Shown piece after piece: positions 1-8,456 of a stretch of 64,000 nucleotides of DNA. Both the position numbers and the translations under genes were made by a program. The DNA is from Hymenobacter volaticus (lineage in GTDB: Bacteria > Bacteroidota > Bacteroidia > Cytophagales > Hymenobacteraceae). The notes beneath the pieces were generated by a model. The model had not been told where the DNA came from. It ran no database searches and saw only the letters and a program-made list of their open reading frames with translations. Numbering within the stretch: position 1 is the stretch's first letter; every line of letters starts with the position of its first letter. The DNA lies in the NCBI RefSeq assembly GCF_022921055.1, contig NZ_CP095061.1, positions 2,023,501 through 2,087,500 on the forward strand, given 5' to 3'.

Positions 1-168
1 GGGTCCAGCCGGAGAATAGCCTTGGTAGTTGGGAGTGCAAAAGCACTGCAGAAACCAACCGAAAGCGAAAAGTGGAGTGTACGGATATGGGATAGAGCTA
101 CGCGTAAAAGCGTATCAGCTCACCACAATCAGCGCACAAACCAAGAAAAAGAGAGGGGTGCGCTACTA
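1..168 (-). other. Rest of the SAM-riboswitch leader, with three hairpins
   Basis: Read on the minus strand, this stretch follows the riboswitch and runs off the left edge without a convincing gene start. It can form three successive hairpins: 132-163 (GCGCAC/GTGCGC), 96-120 (AGCT-ACGC stem with a 3-nt bulge) and 28-59 (GTTGG outer stem, AGTGC-TTTT-GCACT inner stem). The arrangement resembles an expression platform or attenuator. The regulated gene is not in the window. Overlapping ORFs on both strands here have no recognisable product. Confidence 0.4.
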
Positions 169-216
169 CTAACAACAGCAACCAAAAGCCACGGTCATAC
201 AGACGGGGCTTGCCAT
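169..216 (-). CDS. Possible Cys-rich leader peptide (15 aa) downstream of the SAM riboswitch
   Basis: The short reading frame encodes MASPVCMTVAFGCCC and stops at TAG; an internal ATG would give MTVAFGCCC. It lies between the SAM-I aptamer and a series of hairpins, on the same strand as the aptamer and in the same transcript. Consecutive Cys codons just before a stop are the hallmark of cysteine-sensing attenuator peptides described in mycobacteria. Whether this frame is translated is inference only. No Shine-Dalgarno sequence is seen, but Bacteroidota rarely use one. Confidence 0.28.
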   Translation of the reverse strand: MASPVCMTVAFGCCC

Positions 217-291
217 GCCACAACACCCATGCTGTACAGCAGAGAAGGTGGCAGAAATGGCGGCAGTGTTGATGAAGCGTTTCACGGCAAC

Positions 292-389
292 TTGTTTTTA
301 TATGGTCAGGACTTGGCACCGTTTCGGATCATCCGATGGTTGCCGGCGCTTCGTCGAGCCTGTCTCTCCACGCCTCTGTATAAAAACAA
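292..389 (-). promoter_or_regulatory. SAM-I (S-box) riboswitch aptamer
   Basis: The transcribed minus strand shows the S-box core: GAGGCGTGGAGAGAC, then GACGAAG, CCGGCAACC and GGTGCCAAGTCC in the canonical order. An 11-bp P1 closes it perfectly (TTGTTTTTATA with TATAAAAACAA), and P3 is a CGGA-TGA-TCCG hairpin. S-box RNAs bind S-adenosylmethionine and usually turn off methionine synthesis or uptake genes. The regulated gene lies to the left of the window. A perfect promoter lies about 30 nt upstream (418-450). Confidence 0.93.
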
Positions 390-417
390 TCCTTTTGGGG
401 GTAAAGAATTGATACTG

Positions 418-450
418 CAAAGGTAGTGGCGGAAATTTTATACTTCCAAA
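418..450 (-). promoter_or_regulatory. Bacteroidota-type promoter driving the SAM riboswitch leader
   Basis: On the minus strand a -33 TTTG (447-450) is followed by 21 nt and a -7 box TACCTTTG (418-425), matching the Bacteroidota housekeeping consensus TTTG-N19-21-TAnnTTTG. Transcription would start near 411-413, just before riboswitch P1. Between this promoter and the end of the flippase gene at 651 lie about 200 bases in which nothing else is evident. Confidence 0.75.
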
Positions 451-650
451 TTTATTTATTATTGCCTACTACAAGGAAGTGCCGCCTTCTGTTTTGGTGG
501 CAGCACTTAGTACGTCTTCAATACCCGCAAATCTTGCTGTCAGGCACACTAGGCAGGATTAGTAGTTGTTGGCGGACGGTATATAATTTGTTTGGTAAGC
601 ATAGCTTTTGCGTGTTATAACAGCCCGCATAAATTGGTGATACCAAGCAA

Positions 651-2135
651 TTAAGCGTTGGAGCGCCCGCGCCGGAGCAACGATTTCACTATTTCTCGTA
701 CTTGTGGCTCGGCATTCGTAGCCAGCAGCAAGCCGCCATATAGCGCGGTAAGTACCACCGAGCGTAGCAGCATCGTGACCAGCAAGGAGTGCGTGAAAGG
801 CACAAGCCACGCCACTACGCCCGCTACGGCGGCCAGCAGCAGGATTACAGGCACCCGTTTGTCAAACGGCTGCAACCCGAAGCTGTGCCACACAAACCAG
901 GTGCGGGCTATGTTGATGGTTACCAGCGAAACAGCGGCGGCCACCGCTGCCCCTGTCAGGCCCATACGCGGAATCAGCAGCAGGTTCATAAGCACCGTGG
1001 CCAGTGCCAATGACGCGTTGAAAATCAAGTCGTAGCGGTAGCGCGGCGACGTAACAACGATGAGCCCATTGAGGCCTGTAATGCCATCAAAGAGCCGGCC
1101 TGCCAGTAGGATAAGTACGGCAGAAGCACCGGCGGCATAGGCAGGTTTCATCTGACCGAATATGAAATCCAGGTTCAGCGCAATGCCGAGCGCTAAGTAG
1201 CAGCCAAGCACGGTGTTCAGGCGCGTGGTGCGCTGGTAGAAATCGGCCATGCGCGGCAGGTCGTTGTTTTTCCAGTATTCGGCCAGCAGTGGAAAGGCAA
1301 TTTTGTAGAGGGCACGAAACGGTAGCACCAAGGCCGTGCTAATGAAAAACGCCGTGCCGTAGATACCGGCGCCATCCAAATCTACTTTAGCACCTACCAT
1401 CAACGAGTCGATGCTGGAAATAACAACGCCCGACACGTTGCCGAGCAGCGCAAACGCCCCGAAGCCAAGCATCTCGCGCAACGGCCGCACCCGCAGCACC
1501 GCTGCGGTAGGTTGCAAATGCAATTCGCCAATGGAAGCCGTGTACACTGTCAGCAGCAAAGCAATGCCCCCAAGTGCGCCCACGTACCACAGCACATAGC
1601 CGTGAAAATCGAGGTAGCCGCCAGCAAACAGGAGTGCCCCGCCCGTAACAAGTAACCGCAAGACGATTTCCTGCGTGAAGGAAGAGAAAGCCGTATGATA
1701 CAGGGCTTTGAGGTAGGCATCCTGGAGGTTGATGAGCAAGACAAACAAAGTCAAAACCAACCCCCAAGTGTAGTACCGGCCCAGCAGCGTTGCATCGTCA
1801 ATGTACCAGTGCAGAACCAGGGGCCGGCCAAGTAGGTACAATACAGCAATTAGGATAAAGCCTAGTAGCGGTACTCCTAATAGAAACGGTAGGAACCCCT
1901 GGTGCCCACTCTCTGGCTTGCGGAAATAGGGGAAAAATCGCACGCCCATGTTGCCAAATCCAAACGCCGACACCTGCGCAAACATGGTAGCCAGCGCCAT
2001 TAGCACGCTGGTCAAGCCTATCTGTTTCGGCTCTAGCACCTTCGGCAGCACCAACACTGTGTTTACGAAGCCTAGGCCCAAGCCCGCATAAGAAATAATG
2101 GTATTGCGCAGCCCTTGCCGCTGAACTATGCCCAA
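651..2135 (-). CDS. Oligosaccharide flippase family protein (Wzx-like)
   Basis: This 494-residue, very hydrophobic protein has about 12-14 predicted membrane segments from residue 12 to 485. Length and pattern match MOP-superfamily polysaccharide exporters (Wzx/RfbX). It probably flips lipid-linked glycan repeat units across the inner membrane. It is the last gene of the minus-strand glycan cluster, 54 bp after the deacetylase. Which glycan it carries is unknown, but the neighbouring pseudaminic acid genes suggest a Pse-containing surface glycan. No frame damage is seen. Confidence 0.85.
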   Translation of the reverse strand: MGIVQRQGLRNTIISYAGLGLGFVNTVLVLPKVLEPKQIGLTSVLMALATMFAQVSAFGFGNMGVRFFPYFRKPESGHQGFLPFLLGVPLLGFILIAVLYLLGRPLVLHWYIDDATLLGRYYTWGLVLTLFVLLINLQDAYLKALYHTAFSSFTQEIVLRLLVTGGALLFAGGYLDFHGYVLWYVGALGGIALLLTVYTASIGELHLQPTAAVLRVRPLREMLGFGAFALLGNVSGVVISSIDSLMVGAKVDLDGAGIYGTAFFISTALVLPFRALYKIAFPLLAEYWKNNDLPRMADFYQRTTRLNTVLGCYLALGIALNLDFIFGQMKPAYAAGASAVLILLAGRLFDGITGLNGLIVVTSPRYRYDLIFNASLALATVLMNLLLIPRMGLTGAAVAAAVSLVTINIARTWFVWHSFGLQPFDKRVPVILLLAAVAGVVAWLVPFTHSLLVTMLLRSVVLTALYGGLLLATNAEPQVREIVKSLLRRGRSNA

Positions 2136-2189
2136 AACAATAAGAAGCTAGAAGTTGGGAGACAGAAGACAGAAAAAAGAAAATAGCTC

Positions 2190-3555
2190 CTACCTCCTGT
2201 TTTCTAACTCCTTTAAAATGTCCCGGCCGTTGACGAAGGCGGTATTGCGGCTGCGAAGGTACTGCATCAACTCGGCGAACTGGCGCGGACCGGTAGTTTC
2301 GTTAGCCGGGTCGAAATGATCGTTGTGCCAGATCAGGGTGCAGACGCCGCCAAACCGCTCGATTTCCTGAAACATGGGCAGTAGAGCCGGTAAGATTTCG
2401 TGGGGGCTAGCTGCAAGTAATTAGGATGATGCAGCGTAGCGTCCATCACGTTAAGCGGAATTTCAAGGAAAGTACAAGCCCTGCCTTGCGTGAAGTCGAA
2501 AGGACGGAACGGCAGGCAATAGGAGTTGCGGAAGCCGAAATGCTCGGCAAAGCCCAAGGTAGAGTCGTAGGCGAAACCAACTTCTTCAACCACGGCCAGC
2601 GTGCGGCGCGGTTCCCAACTCAGGTAATGGAATCGGTTGCCGGCAGCAGGGGCGGGCATTTGTGTTTGCTCCCGCGCCAAGCGGTGCCGATCAACGGCAG
2701 TGCCAATGCTCCCGTGAACTGCTATCTCAGCACCCTGTTTTACGAGCGCCTTGAAGCGCCATTGAAGCGCTGTCGCAGCTAATTTGTAATCGGCGTTGGG
2801 CGTGCCATTGCTCGCAGGGCAGTGCTCAGGCAGCAGAAAGAATGTGCTCTTGGCGTCATAGCCCGCTACTGTCTGCTGCACTAATTCCAAGTTGTCCCAA
2901 GCATCTGATTGGAAAAAACGCCGCCAAAGAAGTTGCCCAACTCTTAGCAAGTTGCCACGTTGCAAAGCAGCTTTGGCGGGGCTTTCCAAGCACTGCGCAA
3001 CTCATCGATGTCGTGGGTGATGAACGTAGCAAATGGTGCCTCGTTGACCCAAAGGCGCGGATGCAGTATTTGACCTGTTGTGTGCTCAACAGCCGTTTTC
3101 AGGATATCGAAGTAGTAGTTAACCACTGGCACCGCCACGAAACTATAGTGGTGCTGCACGCTGGCGGCGTAAGGGAAACGGCCGTGCCGGTCTCGCTCTT
3201 CGGAGAAATACTCCTGCCAACCGCTAAGCAAATAAAACGCTGCCGCTAGCAAGTCAGCATTGATGCGAGCGTGTTTGGCAGGTAAAAGCTCAAGTAGCGG
3301 TTGCGCTGGATTTAAGTCGAAGAAAAAGGGCAGCAACTGGCCTTGCCATTCGCGTAGGGAAGGGGCCGGAGGATAAGGCTCCTGACGAGCAAAAAAGTCG
3401 CCGGCACTAGCAACTACCTCTACCTGTGGCTGTTGGTTGGCGTAACCAATCGATACTTCCGGCACTTCTGCGTAGGCTTGCCGAAAATGATGCAGCACAT
3501 AAGCCAGCCGGAGTTCTACAGAAACAGGTGCAATTACAGATAAAGGTGGAAGCAT
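2190..3555 (-). pseudogene. Polysaccharide deacetylase family protein with N-terminal extension (two frameshifts)
   Basis: Three overlapping reading frames join into one protein of about 455 residues. The first part (about 190 residues) resembles the N-terminal domain seen in Bacteroidota polysaccharide deacetylases and ends at THDIDEL, the metal-binding Asp motif region of the NodB fold. The second carries VHGSIGT (histidine motif). The third ends in TLIWHND, the catalytic-loop region. Breaks sit at a G4 run (2978-2981) and a G5 run (2402-2406), and one added base in each restores the frame. The start is taken at the Met preceding LPPLSVIAPV; an upstream Met at 3597 is possible. It probably removes acetyl groups from a cell-surface glycan. 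The breaks are most likely sequencing errors. Confidence 0.75.
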
Positions 3556-3607
3556 AAGAAGAGTAAACCACTCGCCTTTACAGTCAACGTGCGGCACAAG
3601 CTAAAGC

Positions 3608-4930
3608 TTATGCGACAGTTTTCAGCCATTGATTCAGCAATCGTACAGCCCGTTCGCGGCTGCGGCCCTCATCGGGCGTGCCTAGCGTGGCATTGTAGTA
3701 CGCGGCGCGCTGATAGATATCAAGCGGTTTATGCGCTTGATAGGTAGCAAGTAGCGCAGCTAGCTCGGGCAGGGTAGTGGCTCTTTCGATTAGGTTGTGC
3801 GCCACGTAGCCATAGTAGTCGTCGGTGTTGGCGTGGGTGTTGAACCGGTAGTAAAGACCGACTACGTTGAGTAAAGTGGCTTCGAGGTGGGTGCTGGTGT
3901 CGGCAGCAATTAAGGCGTCCTGCTTGGTTAGAAATGCGAAAACGCTTTCCTGTTTGGCGTTGGAGAATTGCAAGTTCGGATGCTGTAGCTTCAGAAAACT
4001 AAAGTCCCGCGTGTCGCTAGGATGGGCTCGAAAGGTGAACGTCAGATTCGGAAACTTCGGAATCAGGTAGTTCAGTACAGCTGTTAGAGCTTCTGTTTCG
4101 TCGAGCAGGTTACAAGCCAGCCCTACTCGTTGCACGGTTGGGTTCTGGTTTCGCATGCTCAAAAACTCGTCGGCTTTGGGCATCCCAACTAGCTGCACTT
4201 CCCCATGTACAGGACCACATTGACGGTACTTGTCCAAGGCATCCTGGCCTTCGAGCAGGTTCAGGTCGAAGCCCAAGGGTGGAAAGCTAGTGCTCACACT
4301 GGCATGCTGAATGTACGCAGTGGGCACCCCTTCGGCACGACAAGCTAAGAGCAGCGCACGCGTATCGTCGTTGTGGTCGTTGGCAAACACAACGGCCCGT
4401 GGCCGGTGGTGCCGCAGCGCCCGACGGTACACTTCATAATAGCCGATTGCACTGAAAATCAAATCGAAAAACCGCCAAGCCCGAGCGCCTTCTATCCTGA
4501 TAAGGCCTGCCAACGCCAGCGGGAATTGCCAATAGTACAACAACTTCCGCCGGAGCGAAAGCCGATTCACTACCGCGTTATAGCGCCCAATTTGCTTGCT
4601 TTGACCAGCCACCAACACCGCGTCCGGTAAGGCTTCTCGTACAAAATGCAGCGACTCGTAGTTGTTCTGGCTGACCACATAGAGCCACACAGCCTCCTGC
4701 AAGGGTTCAGGGTTGCGGATGGGCTGAATGATATTGCCAAGCAGTCGCGCCGCTGTGTAGCCTAGTACTTTCACTAGCCGCCGCAGTGGGCTGGCAGGCG
4801 AGATTCCCTGCAGCGTGCTGGCTGGCAGCGTAGCAAACATGGGGGTGAAGCGCAACTGTAGAATGTCGCGCAGTCGGGCAATAAACGTAGGCGGAACCTC
4901 GGGCATCAAAGCTATTAAAGGGCCTCCCAT
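3608..4930 (-). CDS. Putative GT-B-fold glycosyltransferase
   Basis: This 440-residue soluble protein shows a loose GT-B pattern: an N-terminal half with FANDHND and AYIQHAS (like the HG-x-QH motif of CDP-glycerol and sialyl transferases), and a C-terminal half with a FRAHPSD motif and an AADTSTHLEA loop that would contact the nucleotide sugar. It follows pseI directly; the start overlaps its stop by 16 bp, and a second Met lies 8 residues in. Position and motifs suggest a pseudaminic acid transferase, but the acceptor and family number cannot be read from the sequence. Confidence 0.55.
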   Translation of the reverse strand: MGGPLIALMPEVPPTFIARLRDILQLRFTPMFATLPASTLQGISPASPLRRLVKVLGYTAARLLGNIIQPIRNPEPLQEAVWLYVVSQNNYESLHFVREALPDAVLVAGQSKQIGRYNAVVNRLSLRRKLLYYWQFPLALAGLIRIEGARAWRFFDLIFSAIGYYEVYRRALRHHRPRAVVFANDHNDDTRALLLACRAEGVPTAYIQHASVSTSFPPLGFDLNLLEGQDALDKYRQCGPVHGEVQLVGMPKADEFLSMRNQNPTVQRVGLACNLLDETEALTAVLNYLIPKFPNLTFTFRAHPSDTRDFSFLKLQHPNLQFSNAKQESVFAFLTKQDALIAADTSTHLEATLLNVVGLYYRFNTHANTDDYYGYVAHNLIERATTLPELAALLATYQAHKPLDIYQRAAYYNATLGTPDEGRSRERAVRLLNQWLKTVA

Positions 4931-5949
4931 GTAAGAGGCGTACCAGCCGACAAATGTTGTCGAGCTGGTTTACCTAGCAACTGGTCGTAGTAGCGTGGTG
5001 GCAATCCGTCGCCGGGCCGGACGACGCGTAGGTTTTCCTTAGTGAATACCTCGCCAGCCTGAATTTCCTGTGCCACGTAGAGAGAACGTTTGTAGAGGCG
5101 GCTCTTTTCTTCGGCACGTTGCACGCCATATTGTATCTGGCCCAAAGCCTGCCAAGCCCGCTCTGTTTCTGTTACTAGACTGGCTACTTCCTCGGGTTCC
5201 AAGGAGAAAGCAGAGTCTACGCCACCGTCGGCCCGGCGAAGTGTGACGTGCTTTTCAATAACACAAGCCCCTAGAGCTACTGCTGCTACGGAGGCACCTA
5301 CTCCGGCCGTATGGTCGGAGAGGCCGACGAGGCAGTCGGGGAAGAGCTGCTGAAAGTGCGGGATAGTGCGCAGATTAGTATTGAGTGGCGTTGCCGGGTA
5401 GGTGCTAGTACATTTCAACAGCACTAGGTCGCGGCAACCCGCGTCGCGCAACACTTGCACTGCTTCTGCTACTTCTGCTAATGTACTGGCGCCCGTGCTC
5501 ATAATGACGGGTTTGCCCGTAGCGGCTACTCGCCGCAGCAGGGGCCAGTCAGTGTTTTCGAACGAAGCAATTTTATAGGCTGGTACGTCGAGCGATTCCA
5601 GAAAATCGACAGCCGTTTCATCGAAAGGCGAGCTAAAGGCCAGCATGCCGTGCTGCCGGGCGCGCTCAAATAGTGGCTGGTGCCACTCCCACGGCGTGTG
5701 CGCCTCCTGGTATAACTCGTGCAATTCACGGCCATACCACAACGAGTTGGGGTCGTCGATACGGTAAGCGCCAGGCAGGGTCATGGTATCGGCGGTGTAG
5801 GTTTGGAGCTTGATGGCATGGGCTCCGGCGGCGGCCATAGCATCCACAATGGCCAACCCTCGATTCAGATCCTGGTTGTGGTTGCCGCTGAGTTCGGCAA
5901 TGATGAGTGGCGGCTGGTCAGGGCCGATGAGACGGGAGCCAAGTTGCAT
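4915..5949 (-). CDS. pseI: Pseudaminic acid synthase PseI
   Basis: The 344-residue protein matches the NeuB/PseI family in full. A TIM-barrel N-terminal part shows IIAELSGNHNQDL, AIKLQTYTADT, FSSPFDETAVDFLE, VIMSTGAS, LSDHT and IEKHVTL. A C-terminal SAF (antifreeze-like) domain runs from about residue 285 (KRSLYVAQEIQAGEVFT). It condenses 6-deoxy-AltdiNAc with phosphoenolpyruvate to give pseudaminic acid. The signature NHNQDL and substrate-loop spacing fit PseI better than sialic acid synthase, and the flanking pse genes confirm it. It is separated from pseG by about 235 bp. Confidence 0.93.
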   Translation of the reverse strand: MQLGSRLIGPDQPPLIIAELSGNHNQDLNRGLAIVDAMAAAGAHAIKLQTYTADTMTLPGAYRIDDPNSLWYGRELHELYQEAHTPWEWHQPLFERARQHGMLAFSSPFDETAVDFLESLDVPAYKIASFENTDWPLLRRVAATGKPVIMSTGASTLAEVAEAVQVLRDAGCRDLVLLKCTSTYPATPLNTNLRTIPHFQQLFPDCLVGLSDHTAGVGASVAAVALGACVIEKHVTLRRADGGVDSAFSLEPEEVASLVTETERAWQALGQIQYGVQRAEEKSRLYKRSLYVAQEIQAGEVFTKENLRVVRPGDGLPPRYYDQLLGKPARQHLSAGTPLTWEAL

Positions 5950-5991
5950 AGCAAAAAAATGAAGCGCACGTAAGGAATCTCAAAAGTACTG

Positions 5992-6016
5992 CTTGCTGAC
6001 CGAATCAGTCGGCAAG
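5992..6016 (-). other. Hairpin in the pseG-pseI gap
   Basis: CTTGCTGAC and GTCGGCAAG can pair (one wobble) around a 7-nt loop, in the 235-bp gap between pseG-pseH and pseI. On the minus strand it is followed by CAGTACTTTTG, a poor U-tract, so it may be an mRNA-stabilising or weak attenuating hairpin within the pse operon. No other feature is seen in this gap. Confidence 0.3.
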
Positions 6017-6184
6017 TGCTTGCTGGATACAGGCGTAAACATTCTTAGTTCTGGTAGCTAAATACAAAGCTGTAAATCCTATTCGAGCAGTGTACTTAAG
6101 TCCACTGCTTGCCTAGTTAGGAAGACGACGGCTATCGTTATGCAGAACATAAAGGAGTCTAATCGAAGAATACTGTGTATAAGT

Positions 6185-7675
6185 TTATATCACTGCGCAT
6201 TCCCAAACGAACGTAACGGATTCCGGAGAAATATTTGCTTGCTCTGGAAGCAGGGAAAATCCGGCTCTCTCAAAAGCTTTAATTGAAGCTGTATTGTGCT
6301 GGTGCACGTGGCCTAGTATCTGTTGCACCTGCGTAAATGTCTGGATGAGGTAGCGCGTGCCGGCTAGCAACAATAGCGCCGCTAAACCTCTGCCCCGAAA
6401 CGGAGCAGCCAGCGAATAGCTAAGGGTAGCCTGTGCGCCCGCCACCTGGAAACGGATAATTCCCACGGGGCTGCTATTATCGGGTTGTTCGGCTAGTAGC
6501 AACAGGCTACTTGGGTCAGTTAGTCGGGCCGCCAACCATTGTTCGTGCTCGGTGCGTAGTACCGGACTTGGGTTGAAAGAATACTGTCGAACAGTTGGAT
6601 CATTGGTCCATTCGAACAGTAGATCAGAATCATGGAGGGTTGCTGGGCGTAAGTGAAAGGGTGGTGGTGGCAATTGCAACGCCCGAAACTCTTGCTGTAA
6701 CCGCACAGGTGCGAGTCCATCAAAGGCACGCCGTTGTTTCTGCCTGAATTCGGCAGCGAGCGTGTGCGCCCCCGACGACAGCACCTTCGAAGCGCTTGCA
6801 TAGGGTAGCGCCAACTCGGTGGAAAGAAGAAAGTAGTTGATGTCGCGTTGATTGTCTGCTACAGGCAGAAGCAGTAGCAAGCCCCCTCCGGCCGCACAGT
6901 ACTCATAGCTAACGGTGCTGGGCGAGCAAACTGCTGCCCCGCACTGGCGCATCAGTACTACCAATTCAGCGGCTGATAAGTTGCGGTGCAACGTCAGACG
7001 AGCGTGCTGGCTGGCCCACCCTGACAATTCGTTCCATCCAGTATAAGCACTGCCTACTACCGCGTGTACATGCTGCACCGCAGTAAGAGCCAGTAGGGTT
7101 TCCGCTACCTGCCGTGTTTGATGCGTTGGGTCGGCGCCACCCAAACACACCAATACTACATCGGGGGCAGCGGTAGGGGTGGGCAGAAGCGATGCGCTAC
7201 GGAAAGCCGCCCGCAGAGGCGCAAAAGCAGGTCCCACCAGCAAACGAGCTCCGGGCTGGCGCAACTCGTACTGACTAGCTTTGATGCCGCCCGCCGGATT
7301 TAGTACCAAATCGGCAGCCAATGGAAAGCTGTGCAAGTCGTCTACATAAATCAACTGCGCCACTTTGCCCCGCACTGTTTGTTGGTATCTGTAGGTGAAG
7401 GAATAGCCATCTAGCAGCAACACGTCTGTAGCGAGTAGCACATGGCGTACCAGCCAAGCGGCTTCTTCCGCTAACGGTTGGGTAGGCAATTCCACCACAG
7501 TGCAGTTGATAGCAGCTAATTGTCGACGTAGCTCTTCGTCGGGCTCCCGGATCAGAAATACACACGTGGATGCTTCCTCCTGTAGAATTTCCGCTAAGGC
7601 CAGCAGCCGCATCACATGTCCTAGGCCGATGCGAGAGTTGCCATCGGCGCGCAGCAGTAAGCGGGGAAGCGGCAT
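6185..7675 (-). CDS. pseG: Fused PseG hydrolase and PseH-like N-acetyltransferase
   Basis: The 496-residue protein has two parts. Residues 1-330 match PseG, the UDP-2,4-diacetamido-2,4,6-trideoxy-L-altrose hydrolase: LLLRADGNSRIGLGHVMR at the start, LLLDGYSFTY, IYVDDLHS, LVLNPAG, VLVCLGGADPTHQT and the CSPSTVSYEYCAAG nucleotide loop. Residues 340-495 form a GNAT acetyltransferase: LRPATLHDSDLLFEWTNDP, an acetyl-CoA loop AAPFRGRGLAALLL and VHQHNTASIKAFERAGF, as in PseH. Two pathway steps are therefore joined in one chain. No separate pseH is present. One base separates it from pseF upstream. Confidence 0.9.
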   Translation of the reverse strand: MPLPRLLLRADGNSRIGLGHVMRLLALAEILQEEASTCVFLIREPDEELRRQLAAINCTVVELPTQPLAEEAAWLVRHVLLATDVLLLDGYSFTYRYQQTVRGKVAQLIYVDDLHSFPLAADLVLNPAGGIKASQYELRQPGARLLVGPAFAPLRAAFRSASLLPTPTAAPDVVLVCLGGADPTHQTRQVAETLLALTAVQHVHAVVGSAYTGWNELSGWASQHARLTLHRNLSAAELVVLMRQCGAAVCSPSTVSYEYCAAGGGLLLLLPVADNQRDINYFLLSTELALPYASASKVLSSGAHTLAAEFRQKQRRAFDGLAPVRLQQEFRALQLPPPPFHLRPATLHDSDLLFEWTNDPTVRQYSFNPSPVLRTEHEQWLAARLTDPSSLLLLAEQPDNSSPVGIIRFQVAGAQATLSYSLAAPFRGRGLAALLLLAGTRYLIQTFTQVQQILGHVHQHNTASIKAFERAGFSLLPEQANISPESVTFVWECAVI

Positions 7676-7676
7676 T

Positions 7677-8456
7677 TTACAGTTTCTTTTGTTCGATGTG
7701 CGCGTTTAGCGCTACTAGCTCAGGGTGCTGATCCAAAAGCTGGATCAGAGCGTCGGTCGATAGAGTAGCCGCTTCATAATGTTCTATCAACTGCTGAATC
7801 AATTGGAAATCTTCGGGGGTATCCACTGTAAGGCGGTACAAACTACGATCCTCCCGGCGGGTGACATGCTGGAATTGGACCCGTCCTGACCGGTTTTGAT
7901 GAATGTACGGCGTCACATGTTCACGGTCGGCAGGCAGAGTAGCGTGTAGAAACGCCTCTTCCAGCAATTCGCGTGAGAATATTTCGAAGTCGAGCCCTCG
8001 TGGATAAGTGCGCTCCAATACGTTGGACAGGTACAACCGGGAGTTATCGGTATGTATGTACGTCTGTACGTTTTCGGCTATTAATTGTCCGTCGAGCAAC
8101 GGGCAATCTGAGGTTACACGCACAATTATGTCTAAATCATTGAATGCGGCGCACTGCTGGTAGCGAGCTAATACATCCTGCTCATCGCCTCTGGTGCAAG
8201 GTAGGTGCCGAGTGGCGGCGAAATCAGCCAGCGGATCGTCAGTGGCGTTAGTGGTGGTAGCTAAATACAGTGGCAAGCCGCTTTGTTGCACCCGTGCCAC
8301 ATGATACTGGAGCAATGGCTGGTCACCGACTGGCAAAAGCACTTTGCCTGGCAGCCGCGTACTGGTCATGCGTGCTTGCGAAATGATGCCAACCTTCTTC
8401 AACGAGAAACAGATTGAGTGAGTGGAATATGCTGTCGCTGGCTGACTACCGATCAA
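7677..8456 (-). CDS. pseF: Pseudaminic acid cytidylyltransferase-like protein (PseF / SpsF type)
   Basis: The protein carries the cytidylyltransferase N-terminus KVGIISQARMTSTRLPGKVL, which binds CTP, then a sugar-binding RVTSDCPLLDG loop and a C-terminal YRLTVDTPEDFQLI segment. It activates pseudaminic acid to CMP-Pse. The ATG at 8456 overlaps the pseC stop by 11 bp and adds about 20 residues before the conserved core. A TTG codon immediately before KKVGII is an alternative start that would fit the family length better. It is the SpsF-type cytidylyltransferase often found in pse operons. Its assignment to Pse rests on the neighbours. Confidence 0.85.
   Translation of the reverse strand: MIGSQPATAYSTHSICFSLKKVGIISQARMTSTRLPGKVLLPVGDQPLLQYHVARVQQSGLPLYLATTTNATDDPLADFAATRHLPCTRGDEQDVLARYQQCAAFNDLDIIVRVTSDCPLLDGQLIAENVQTYIHTDNSRLYLSNVLERTYPRGLDFEIFSRELLEEAFLHATLPADREHVTPYIHQNRSGRVQFQHVTRREDRSLYRLTVDTPEDFQLIQQLIEHYEAATLSTDALIQLLDQHPELVALNAHIEQKKL

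Noticed and set aside
22..426. ORF on the plus strand of 134 codons and its partner frames in the left 600 bases
   Set aside because: They lie opposite the riboswitch leader, have no recognisable domain, and are accounted for by chance in this GC-rich region.
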